DNA from: SIAJ01 sp963773845
Lineage (GTDB): Bacteria > Planctomycetota > Planctomycetia > Gemmatales > Gemmataceae
Direction: 5' to 3'
DNA length: 64,000 nt
Assembly: GCA_963773845.1 (NCBI GenBank)
Contig: CAVZCU010000009.1
Coordinates: 620,001 to 684,000, forward strand
Shown: positions 23,543-31,720 of the stretch, piece by piece
Numbering within the stretch: position 1 is the stretch's first letter
Layout: the number at the start of each line of letters is the position of its first letter
The notes under the pieces: model-generated
What the model saw: only the letters and a program-made list of their open reading frames with translations
Told to the model about the DNA's origin: nothing
Databases searched by the model: none
Position numbers and translations under genes: made by a program

Positions 23543-26500
23543 GGTTTTGCTTACTGGGGATCGGCCTTCTATTCGCCATCGACGTGCACGCGGCTCCGGG
23601 CAAGATTCAGTACAACCGCGACGTTCGGCCGATCCTCGCCGAGAATTGCTTCGCCTGCCACGGGCCGGATAGCGCGGCCCGCAAGGCCGACCTGCGCATC
23701 GACAAACGCGATGAAGCCCTGAAGGCTGAAGTCATTGTCCCCGGCAAGCCCGATAAGAGCCCGCTGGTCGAGCGAATCTTCTCGAAGCACAAGTCCGAGG
23801 TGATGCCGCCGCACAAGACCAACAAAACACTCACCACGGCACAGAAGGAAACGCTCAAGCGCTGGATCGCCGAAGGGGCCGAGTACCAGGCACACTGGTC
23901 GTTCATCGCGCCGACGCGGCCGTCGCTACCCGATGTTAAGAACAAAGCGTGGGTGCGAAACCCGATCGACCGATTTGTCCTGGCCAAGTTGGAAGCCAAC
24001 GGACTCTCCCCCGCGCCGGAAGCCGACCGCCGAACCCTTGCTCGCCGTTTGGCACTCGATCTGACGGGTCTGCCGCCGACACCGAAGGAAGTCGACGACG
24101 TGGTCAATGACAAGTCCCCCGAATGGTACGAGAAATATGTGGATCACCTGATGGAGTCGTCCGCCTGGGGCGAGCATCGTGGCCGCTACTGGTTGGACGC
24201 CGCCCGCTATGCCGACAGTCATGGCATCCACTTCGATAACTATCGGGAAATCTGGGCGTATCGCGAATGGGTGATCAACGCCTTCAACCGCAACATGAAG
24301 TTCGACGAGTTCACGATCGAGCAATTGGCCGGCGACCTGTTGCCGAAGGCGACGCTCGACCAGGAAATCGCGTCGGGCTTCAATCGCTGCAACATCACCA
24401 CCAACGAGGGCGGAGCGATCGACGAGGAGTACAAGGTTCTCTATGCCCGCGACCGAACGGAAACCGTGTCGCAAACGTGGATGGGCCTGACCGCCGGCTG
24501 CGCCGTTTGCCACGACCATAAGTTCGATCCGATCACGCAGCGCGATTTTTACTCGATATCGGCATTCTTCAATAACACCACGCAGCGGGCGATGGACGGC
24601 AACATCAAGGACACGCCGCCCAACCTCATTGTGCCTCGTCCCGAAGATCGCTCGCACTGGGAAGCTTTGGTGAAAGAAGTGGGCGCCATCAAGTCGAGAA
24701 TGGAAGCGCGAAAGACCGCGGCGCGAATCGATTTTGACAAGTGGCTGGCAAGTGTCAAGCCGGACGAACTGACCAAGCGCATTCCGTCCAAGGGACTCGC
24801 GCTGCACATCCCGCTAGCCAAGGGCGAGGGCAGGGCCATTGATTACACGCTCGCGGGCAAGGCCAAATCGAGCACGCTCAAGGACGGGTTCGTTTGGGCG
24901 CCCGGCTACATCGCCGCCAAGGCATTTAGCCTCAAGCCGGGAGCCACGCTGGAAATCCCCGAGGCGGGCGACTTCGACGCGAAGCAATCGTTCTCCTATG
25001 GCTGCTGGGTGAAATTCCCGAAGCCCGAACAGCCGGGTTCGGTATTCGCGCGCATGGACAATACGAAGGGCTATCGCGGTTGGGACCTGTGGTACGAGAA
25101 CGGCAAGCTGGCCACGCACATTATCAACGAGTGGCCGAACAATGCGCTCAAAGTCGTGATGAAGAATCCGCTGAATCCGGGGAACGCGTGGCATCACGTC
25201 TTCGTCACCTATGACGGATCGGAAAAGGCGACCGGGATCACGATTTACCTGGATGGCCAGCCGCAACCAACCGATGTGGCGATGGCCACCTTGAAGCCAG
25301 CATCGACGACAAAAACCAATGTCCCATTCAAACTTGGCCAGCGCAATACGTCGGAACGGCTCAAATCAGTCTCGATCGAGGATGTTCGAATTTACGATCG
25401 ACGGCTTGATCCAGCTGAAGTCAGCGCGCTCGCGACGGCGGCTCGAACCCTTGCCGTTATCGCGAAGCCGGCCGCCAAGCAGACGCCGCAAGAACAGGAC
25501 GAGCTATTCTCGGCCTGGCTGGGCGGTTCCGATCAGCCTTACAAGCAACTGACTGCCGACCTCGCCAAGCGCAAGAAAGAAGAGGCAGCGATCCGGTCGC
25601 GCGGCGCGATCACTCTGGTCATGTCGGAACGCAAGGAACCCGCCATGGCCTACATTCTCAACCGCGGCGAGTACGACAAACGCAAAGACAAGGTAACGCC
25701 CGCGGTGCCTAAATCGCTGCCGCCGATGCCGAGCGACTACCCGAAAAATCGACTTGGCTTCGCGAAGTGGCTGTTGCGGCCCGAACATCCGCTGACCGCC
25801 CGCGTGACGGTCAATCGCTTCTGGCAAGAACTCTTCGGCACCGGCATCGTTCGCACCTCCGGCGATTTTGGCGTGCAGGGGGAATTGCCTTCGCATCCGG
25901 AATTGCTCGATTGGCTGGCCGTCGATTTTCGCGAGAACGGCTGGGACATCAAGAGGTTCTTCAAGCAACTGGTCATGTCCGCGACCTATCGGCAAGCGGC
26001 GACAATCACCGCCGAGAAAATGGAGAAGGATCCGCAGAATCGCTTGCTCTCCCGTGGTCCACGCTTCCGCATGGATGCCGAGATGGTCCGCGATTACGCC
26101 CTGAAGGCAAGCGGTCTGCTCGTTCGGCGACTCGGCGGCCCGAGCGTGAAGCCGTATCAACCCGATGGGGTCTGGGAAGCGGTCGCGATGATCGGCAGCA
26201 ATACTCGCGACTATCGTAAAGACGCCGGCGACAAACTCTATCGCCGAAGCATGTATACGTTCTGGAAGCGAGCGGCCCCGCCGGCATCGATGGACATCTT
26301 TAACGCCCCGAGCCGCGAGGTTTGCACCGTTCGCCGTGAGCGCACGAATACGCCCCTCCAGGCGCTGGTCACTTTGAATGATCCGCAATTCGTCGAAGCG
26401 GCCCGAGTGTTGGCGCAATCGGCCTTGAAAGACGGTGGCGCGAAGATCGAACAGAAGATCGACTTCATCGCCCGACGCCTCTTGTGCCGGCCATTCAAGG

Positions 26501-26694
26501 ACGACGAGCTGAAAATCGTGCAAGCAAACCTGAGCGACCTGCTGGCCAACTACAAAGCGAAGCCGGAGGAAGCGAAGAAGCTGATCGCGGTGGGCGATTC
26601 GAAGCCGAACGCGACGTTGGATCCGTCCTCCCTCGCGGCGTGGACCATGTTGGTCAATGAATTGATGAACCTGGATGAGGTGTTGAACAAATAA
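23539..26694 (+). CDS. PSCyt1-DUF1549-LamG-DUF1553 (PSD1) exported protein
   Basis: About 1,051 residues from ATG at 23539. An N-terminal signal peptide (MRFCLLGIGLLFAIDVHA) is followed by PSCyt1 with a haem motif (NCFACHGPD, about residue 35), DUF1549 (about 150-360, e.g. NPIDRFVLAKLEANGLSP, VCHDHKFDP giving a second CxxCH-type site), a concanavalin/LamG-like domain (about 430-620, LALHIPLAKGEG...FKLGQRNTSERLKSV) and DUF1553/PSD1 (about 730-1020, ARVTVNRFWQELFGTG...NTPLQALVTLNDPQFVEAARV). It is a characteristic Planctomycetes periplasmic protein, usually paired with DUF1501. The biochemical role is still unclear. The DUF1501 gene follows 63 bases downstream. Confidence 0.93.
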   Translation: MRFCLLGIGLLFAIDVHAAPGKIQYNRDVRPILAENCFACHGPDSAARKADLRIDKRDEALKAEVIVPGKPDKSPLVERIFSKHKSEVMPPHKTNKTLTTAQKETLKRWIAEGAEYQAHWSFIAPTRPSLPDVKNKAWVRNPIDRFVLAKLEANGLSPAPEADRRTLARRLALDLTGLPPTPKEVDDVVNDKSPEWYEKYVDHLMESSAWGEHRGRYWLDAARYADSHGIHFDNYREIWAYREWVINAFNRNMKFDEFTIEQLAGDLLPKATLDQEIASGFNRCNITTNEGGAIDEEYKVLYARDRTETVSQTWMGLTAGCAVCHDHKFDPITQRDFYSISAFFNNTTQRAMDGNIKDTPPNLIVPRPEDRSHWEALVKEVGAIKSRMEARKTAARIDFDKWLASVKPDELTKRIPSKGLALHIPLAKGEGRAIDYTLAGKAKSSTLKDGFVWAPGYIAAKAFSLKPGATLEIPEAGDFDAKQSFSYGCWVKFPKPEQPGSVFARMDNTKGYRGWDLWYENGKLATHIINEWPNNALKVVMKNPLNPGNAWHHVFVTYDGSEKATGITIYLDGQPQPTDVAMATLKPASTTKTNVPFKLGQRNTSERLKSVSIEDVRIYDRRLDPAEVSALATAARTLAVIAKPAAKQTPQEQDELFSAWLGGSDQPYKQLTADLAKRKKEEAAIRSRGAITLVMSERKEPAMAYILNRGEYDKRKDKVTPAVPKSLPPMPSDYPKNRLGFAKWLLRPEHPLTARVTVNRFWQELFGTGIVRTSGDFGVQGELPSHPELLDWLAVDFRENGWDIKRFFKQLVMSATYRQAATITAEKMEKDPQNRLLSRGPRFRMDAEMVRDYALKASGLLVRRLGGPSVKPYQPDGVWEAVAMIGSNTRDYRKDAGDKLYRRSMYTFWKRAAPPASMDIFNAPSREVCTVRRERTNTPLQALVTLNDPQFVEAARVLAQSALKDGGAKIEQKIDFIARRLLCRPFKDDELKIVQANLSDLLANYKAKPEEAKKLIAVGDSKPNATLDPSSLAAWTMLVNELMNLDEVLNK

Positions 26695-26699
26695 CTCGC

Positions 26700-26730
26700 T
26701 TAGCGGGGACGCCGTCGGCGTCCCCGCTAA
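26700..26730 (+). terminator. 14-bp perfect hairpin between the PSD1 and DUF1501 genes
   Basis: TTAGCGGGGACGCC (26700-26713) pairs with 26717-26730 around a 3-base loop. Without a T run it might be a partial terminator or a stabilising element between the two co-oriented genes. Confidence 0.5.
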
Positions 26731-26757
26731 ACGAATCAATATTGCAACGAGGATATC

Positions 26758-28218
26758 ATGCACCCCTTTACCGACCACATTCGCGACATCACGCGCCGGC
26801 ACTTCTTCTTCAGCGGCGCCAATATCCTCGGCGCGGCGGCGCTCGGCTCATTGCTCGGCAACGAGCGAGCCGCGGCAGGCGCCAAGACCGGCTTGCACGC
26901 CGCACTGAAGGAGACGGACTTCCCGGCCAAGGCGAAGAACGTCATCTACCTGCACATGGTCGGCGGACCTAGTCAGATTGACCTCTTCGATTACAAGCCG
27001 AAGATGCTCGATTTCTACAACAAGGACCTGCCCGACTCGGTGCGCAAAGGCCAGCGTTTGACAACAATGACCTCCGGGCAGGCTCGCTTCCCGATCGCAC
27101 CTTCCCGGTACAAGTTCGCTCAGCACGGCAAGAGCGCCATGTGGCTTTCGGAATTGTTGCCGAACAAGGCCAAGATGGTCGACGATATGTGCTTCATCCG
27201 CTCGATGCAGACCGAGGCAATCAACCATGAGCCCGCCATTACCTTCATGCAGACCGGCAACCAGGTCACTGGTCGGCCATGCCTCGGTGCATGGGCGAGT
27301 TATGGACTCGGCTCGCTCAACGAGAATCTGCCGACGTTTGTTGTGATGGTCGCCGTCCCGTCCAACCAGGAGCAAGTGCAGGCGATTTCCGCCCGGCTTT
27401 GGTCGTCGGGCTATCTTTCAGGCGAGCATGCCGGCGTCTCGTTCCGGGCGAAGGGCGATCCCATTCTTTACATCAACAATCCACCGGGTGTGTCGCGCGA
27501 CGTCCGCCGCAAGACTCTCGATGGCTTGAAGAAGTTGAACGAGTTGAACCATCAGCAGGTCGGCGATCCCGAAACGCTCACGCGCATTCAGCAGTACGAG
27601 ATGGCGTTCAAGATGCAGGCGAGCGTGCCGGAGATTACCGACCTATCGAAGGAAGATGCCAAGACACTCGAACTGTATGGGCCTCAGGTCAAGAAGCCCG
27701 GCACGTTTGCGAATTCCGTGCTGATGGCCCGCAAGCTGGTCGAAAAGGGCGTACGCTTCGTGCAGATTTACCACAACAACTGGGATACGCACGCCAACGT
27801 CAAGGGCCGACTGCCCGATCAATGTCGGGATGTCGATCAACCTTGCTATGGATTGGTGCAGGACCTCAAGCGCAAGGGGATGCTCGATTCCACCCTCATC
27901 ATTTGGGGCGGCGAATTTGGCCGGACGATTTACTCACAGGGCGGCCTGACCAAGGAGAATTATGGCCGCGATCATCATCCGCGCTGCTTCACCATGTGGA
28001 TGGCCGGCGGCGGGGCCAAGGGCGGCACGATCTACGGAGAGACCGACGACTTCAGCTATAACATTGTCAAGGACCCCTGCCACGTCCACGACTTCCATGC
28101 AACGATTCTGCGCTTGCTGGGCATCGATCACGAGAAGTTCACGTTCAAGTATCAGGGCCTCGATCAACGCCTGACCGGCGTGGAACCGGCGAAGGTGATC
28201 AAGGAGCTGATGGCGTAA
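26758..28218 (+). CDS. DUF1501 exported protein (sulfatase-fold)
   Basis: 486 residues. A GAGGA ribosome site precedes the ATG at 26758. The start TRRHFFFSGANILGAAALGSLLG resembles a Tat signal. DUF1501 features are VIYLHMVGGPSQIDLFDYKP, SIMRS-like FIRSMQTEAINHEPA, MQTGNQVTGRPCLGAWASYGLG, RFVQIYHNNWDTHANVK, and IIWGGEFGRT...GRDHHPRCFTMWMAGGGAKGGTIYGETDD. The domain belongs to the alkaline phosphatase/sulfatase superfamily but the exact reaction is unknown. It works together with the PSD1 partner in the envelope, as judged by gene pairing across Planctomycetes. Confidence 0.93.
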   Translation: MHPFTDHIRDITRRHFFFSGANILGAAALGSLLGNERAAAGAKTGLHAALKETDFPAKAKNVIYLHMVGGPSQIDLFDYKPKMLDFYNKDLPDSVRKGQRLTTMTSGQARFPIAPSRYKFAQHGKSAMWLSELLPNKAKMVDDMCFIRSMQTEAINHEPAITFMQTGNQVTGRPCLGAWASYGLGSLNENLPTFVVMVAVPSNQEQVQAISARLWSSGYLSGEHAGVSFRAKGDPILYINNPPGVSRDVRRKTLDGLKKLNELNHQQVGDPETLTRIQQYEMAFKMQASVPEITDLSKEDAKTLELYGPQVKKPGTFANSVLMARKLVEKGVRFVQIYHNNWDTHANVKGRLPDQCRDVDQPCYGLVQDLKRKGMLDSTLIIWGGEFGRTIYSQGGLTKENYGRDHHPRCFTMWMAGGGAKGGTIYGETDDFSYNIVKDPCHVHDFHATILRLLGIDHEKFTFKYQGLDQRLTGVEPAKVIKELMA

Positions 28219-28391
28219 AGCAGCGCGAAATGCGAATTCTCAATTAATGGGCGCAATGCAAGGAATCAACATCCCATGCCATTACGATTTGCGCCCGAAA
28301 CCCGCAAAAATGCGTTGCAGGGCTCCTGACCGGGGGTTGCAGCGCAATCCATTGTGAGTGATGAAACGACTCAATCGCAACCACACGCGAC

Positions 28392-28419
28392 TTGACACTG
28401 CATTCCCACCACTGATAGG
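28392..28419 (+). promoter_or_regulatory. candidate promoter of the HAD gene
   Basis: TTGACA at 28392-28397, followed after 16 bases by GATAGG. Transcription would start very near the ATG at 28431, so the mRNA might be almost leaderless. The -10 is a poor match. Confidence 0.35.
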
Positions 28420-28430
28420 TTGAGCGAGTC

Positions 28431-29377
28431 ATGCCTCTCACGCTCGACCAGTACGCGACCTACCTGGACACCCGCGGCCTGCCTTGGCCGGCGGCACCCA
28501 AAGCCGATCCTCCGAAGGTACGCGCCCATCTTCCCAAGCTCCTCGGCATTCGAGCGGTTCTGTGGAATGTCTATGGCACGCTTCTGGCCATTCCGGAGGG
28601 CGAACTCAAGTTCGAGGTCGACAATGCTCTCTTGATGAATGTGGCGCTCGACAAGACAATCCACGAATTCAAGATGTGGGCCTCGATGAGCCGTAAGCCT
28701 GGCCAGCCCGCCGATTACATGCGCGAGATCTATCGCAAGGCCCTGGATGAACAACGGCTCGTCTCCTCGCCGGAAAAGCACCCGGAAATCCTGAGCGAGC
28801 GGATTTGGGAATCGATTATCAAGAAGCTGTTTCAGAAGGATTACACATTCGACGCGGGGTTCTATGGCTCTCTGAACGATTACTCGCGCAAGGTCGCCTA
28901 TTTCTTCCACGCCAGCCTGCAGGGCACGGGTTGCTACGAGCACGTCGCCGACGCGCTTCGGACGGTGGCTGATCGCGGCATTGCCCAGGGGCTGCTCGCC
29001 GACGGTCAGTGCTTCACTTCGACGCAACTCGCCCGCGGACTCGCCCAGCAAGACGCTTCGATCAAGATGGACTCGCTCATTCCACTGGCGCAACGTTCGT
29101 ATTCGTTCCAGCATGCGCGCGCAAGCCGTCCGATACGCTCTTTGAGGCGGCCGCGGAACGGATGGCCGAGCACGGCATCGACCCTGGCGAGATTTTGCAC
29201 ATCGGGTCCAGCCTGCCACGGGACATCTCTCCTGCTAAAAAATGGGGCATGCGAACGGCACTGTTCGCGGGCGATCGAAACTCACTGGTCGCGAAAACGG
29301 AACAGCTCAAGGATTCGCAGTATCGACCGGACGCCCTGCTGACGGACCTCGCGCAAGTAATCGATCTTCTGGAATGA
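28431..29377 (+). CDS. HAD-like hydrolase (one frame break, altered nucleophile motif)
   Basis: About 315 residues when one missing base near 29115-29130 is restored. HAD fold landmarks: IRAVLWNVYGTLLAIPEG (motif I, about 41-58), SYSFQHARKPSDTLFEAA after repair (motif III region) and ILHIGSSLPRDISPAKKWGMRTALF (motif IV, about 270-295). The usual motif I Asp is an Asn here (WNVYGTL in place of DVYGTL), so the nucleophile may be missing and activity is doubtful. The frame break comes after a long conserved first half. It is followed 12 bases later by a FabZ-like gene and then trmB, so it is likely the first gene of an operon. Confidence 0.75.
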
Positions 29378-29389
29378 CCAAGAACTGTC

Positions 29390-29896
29390 ATGCCTCCGCC
29401 ATTGATTATTGACCCTGCGTCGCTCGATCTGAAACGCGTGATTGCCGATCGCGAGGCGATTCGTCGTGTGAATCCGCATCGCGGGCACATGGAGCATTTG
29501 ACGGCCGTGGTGTACATGGACGCGGCAAATCACATCATCGCCGGCTACAAGGACGTCCACCCCGATGAATTCTGGGCGGATGGCCATTTCCCCAACTTCG
29601 CGATACTTCCGGGGGTCATCCAGTGTGAAGCGGCCGCCCAGTTGTTGGGCTTCTATGCCGTCACCAACAACATTTGTCCCGGCAACCTTCTCGGGCTCGG
29701 CGGTATCGATGAGGCCAGATTCCGCGCACCGGTACGGCCAGGCGACCGGCTGGTCATTGTCGGCAAGGGAATCCGCGTCCATCGCCGGCAGACGCTCTTC
29801 GACGCCCAGGGCTTCGTGAACAACGATCTCGTTTTTGAGTGTCGGGTCATGGGCTTGCCGATCGCCGCGCTCGATTCTCTCAAGCCCACTGGATGA
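29390..29896 (+). CDS. FabZ-like 3-hydroxyacyl-ACP dehydratase family protein
   Basis: 168 residues. The hot-dog fold and the catalytic signature are visible: DGHFPNFAILPGVIQCEAAAQLLGF (about 64-88), with the catalytic His and Glu in place, and the second half ARFRAPVRPGDRLVIVGKGIRVHRRQTLFDAQGFVNNDLVFECRVMG. FabZ dehydrates 3-hydroxyacyl-ACP in fatty acid elongation. The HFPN instead of HFPG and a longer N-terminus hint at a specialised member rather than the main FabZ. It is directly followed by trmB. Confidence 0.82.
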   Translation: MPPPLIIDPASLDLKRVIADREAIRRVNPHRGHMEHLTAVVYMDAANHIIAGYKDVHPDEFWADGHFPNFAILPGVIQCEAAAQLLGFYAVTNNICPGNLLGLGGIDEARFRAPVRPGDRLVIVGKGIRVHRRQTLFDAQGFVNNDLVFECRVMGLPIAALDSLKPTG

Positions 29897-29905
29897 TTGC
29901 TCGCC

Positions 29906-30632
29906 GTGCCCCGAACCAAGAAGCTGCCGATCGACGAGTTGGCGCCGTATCTCCTGCCCGATGTCCCGCGTGGCGAATTGGCGCCACCCATCGTATGGCA
30001 GGAACTGTTCGGCAACAATCATCCGGTTGAAGTGGAAGTGGGGTTCGGGAAAGGACTTTTCCTGACCACGGCTGGATCGGCGCATCCGGAGGTCAATTTC
30101 TTCGGCATCGAGATCGTTCGCAAGTATCAACTTTACGCCGCGACCCGGCTGGTGAAACGGCAGATTGGCAATGTCCGTGTCGCCTGTGCGGATGCGCGAT
30201 CGTTGTTGCGCTCGTGTCGCGCCGCAATCGGTCGCGGCAGTGCACGTCTATTTTCCAGATCCGTGGTGGAAGAGCCGGCATCGCAAGCGGCGCGTGTTCA
30301 CGCCGGAGTTCGCGCACATCGCCGGAACGATCCTGCGCGTGGGCGGCCGGCTATCGCTGGCGACCGATGTGGAAGCGTACCACGGCGTGATGCGGCAAAT
30401 CGTCCGCGACCTCGGCGCTGCATTTCACGAGCAGCCGCCGCCAGATCTGAGCGAACCACGACACGACATGGACTACTTGACGAATTTCGAACGCAAGTTC
30501 CGAAAAGAGGGCCGCCCGATTTATCGGGCGGCCTACGAACGGACCGACGCGCCGCTGCCTTCCGTTCTCGCGGCCGATCCCGGACTCGCCGGGCCGTTCA
30601 GCGAGTTTCGAGCGACCCGGGATGCCGGGTGA
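29906..30632 (+). CDS. trmB: tRNA (guanine-N7-)-methyltransferase TrmB (one frame break)
   Basis: About 241 residues. Methylates G46 of tRNA. I chose GTG at 29906 (MPRTKKLP); TTG at 29897, directly after the previous stop, is an alternative. The SAM-binding part (VEVEVGFGKGLFLTTA, about 40-55) and the signature VAAVHVYFPDPWWKSRHRKRRVF (about 110-132) are clear. An extra base near 30215 shifts the frame between RSLLRSC and VAPQSVAAVH. The remainder to DMDYLTNFERKFRKEGRPIYRAAY is normal for TrmB. An indel error is more likely than decay because the enzyme sequence is otherwise intact. Confidence 0.88.
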
Positions 30633-30659
30633 ACGTGGTCAATTCGGACTTGTGACCGC

Positions 30660-30911
30660 CTATTGATAATACCGTTTGGAGATAATCTCCCCAGACGCTG
30701 CGTCAATGACATATGTCGGCGCCCCGCCTTTGGTCAGGGGATTCTTGATTTGATATTCGATGTGCCAACCATCAGGCTCGAGGCTGATTTGAACGCGAAA
30801 CCGCGAAACGTCGCCATAGACTCGTTCCGCGTCTGACTGGGCCACGGACAGCGCCTGGTCCCCAGAAATCGAGGGCCGAATTGGCATCAGATCGGTGGTG
30901 GATGCACTCAT
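30660..30911 (-). CDS. small PepSY-like protein
   Basis: 83 residues. A strong GGGGGAG ribosome site is 4 bases before the ATG. LSVAQSDAERVYGDVSRFRVQISLEPDGWHIEYQIKNP and the ending PTYVIDAASGEIISKRYYQ have the helix-strand-strand pattern and the IDAxTGEI motif of PepSY/YpeB domains, which bind and inhibit peptidases or act as extracytoplasmic modules. There is no signal peptide, so a cytoplasmic location is likely. The interval up to 31137 holds only weak reading frames. Confidence 0.65.
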   Translation of the reverse strand: MSASTTDLMPIRPSISGDQALSVAQSDAERVYGDVSRFRVQISLEPDGWHIEYQIKNPLTKGGAPTYVIDAASGEIISKRYYQ

Positions 30912-31137
30912 TTACTCCCCCAAATCTTCTTTGATCAAGTCGGGAACCCCGGATGACCGTTCAGCCCGCCTCTTCGAGAGGAGGGCCCGGTAATATAGAC
31001 GCCTTGATCTGACCGGATCAAGCAAGGCACCCCCGCATAGTCGGCCGACGTCGCATCGTCCGGGCTCGGAGCCGGACAACTCGCTGCCCGGGCGTATTTG
31101 CGACCCGCACTCCCGTCCGACACAAAAACTCATCGCG

Positions 31138-31584
31138 TTACCGCCGAGCATAGCCGGGGGTAGTTGTGGTTGCCGCATAGGAAGGTGGGACGGCCGTTGC
31201 GGGCTGGGCGGGCGCCATCATTGGCGACTGAGCCTCCCCCATCGAACCAGATTGGGGGGCGACTGACCCGGCGACCACCGGGTTGGGATGCGACGCCGCC
31301 GCAGCTTGAATTTGTGCTTCCGCTAATGTGACATCCTGCGGCGGGAGTTCGGACCTTCGCGCCGCTCTTCCAATGTGACCCAGAAGCACGCCGACGACGA
31401 TCAGTGTCAGACCCGTCAAAAAGAAACCCCAAAGCCAGAACTGCATGTTGGGTGTCAGGCCTCCCGGCTCGCGACGGGCAATGGCGAAATACCACACTGC
31501 CGTCCATACATCAATCAACGCTCCGGCCGTGATATAGATTATCGCGGTGCGCGGACCAAAAGCAGGTTTGCTCAGCATTGGCAT
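31138..31584 (-). CDS. small two-helix membrane protein
   Basis: 148 residues from ATG at 31584. Two membrane helices are visible: TAIIYITAGALIDVWTAVWYFAIA (about 13-36) and FWLWGFFLTGLTLIVVGVLLGHIG (about 48-71), joined by a short loop with RREPGGLTPNMQ. A soluble tail rich in Ala, Pro and Ser follows (TLAEAQIQAAAA...PPSYAATTTTPGY). No recognised family. It is divergent from the CocE-type hydrolase, sharing about 136 bases of intergenic sequence. Confidence 0.65.
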   Translation of the reverse strand: MPMLSKPAFGPRTAIIYITAGALIDVWTAVWYFAIARREPGGLTPNMQFWLWGFFLTGLTLIVVGVLLGHIGRAARRSELPPQDVTLAEAQIQAAAASHPNPVVAGSVAPQSGSMGEAQSPMMAPAQPATAVPPSYAATTTTPGYARR

Positions 31585-31720
31585 GATCGAACTCCATAGA
31601 GGGAGCGGGCGACCTCCACATAGGCCGTTTGCCATCATTCGCACTGCCCCCTCTCAAGAGCATTCGCGGTGCCAAATCCCCCGTACAATAGCCCGCATTC
31701 CCACTTGGAGTATTCGACCC

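Noticed and set aside
25504..26802. A 432-codon minus-strand frame opposite the DUF1553 domain.
   Set aside because: Antisense shadow of a conserved gene; no motif and no ribosome site.
30912..31178. An ORF ending in DLIKEDLGE directly before the PepSY-like gene.
   Set aside because: No homology, different frames look equally plausible, and no good start. It might be a frame-broken small gene, but support is too weak.
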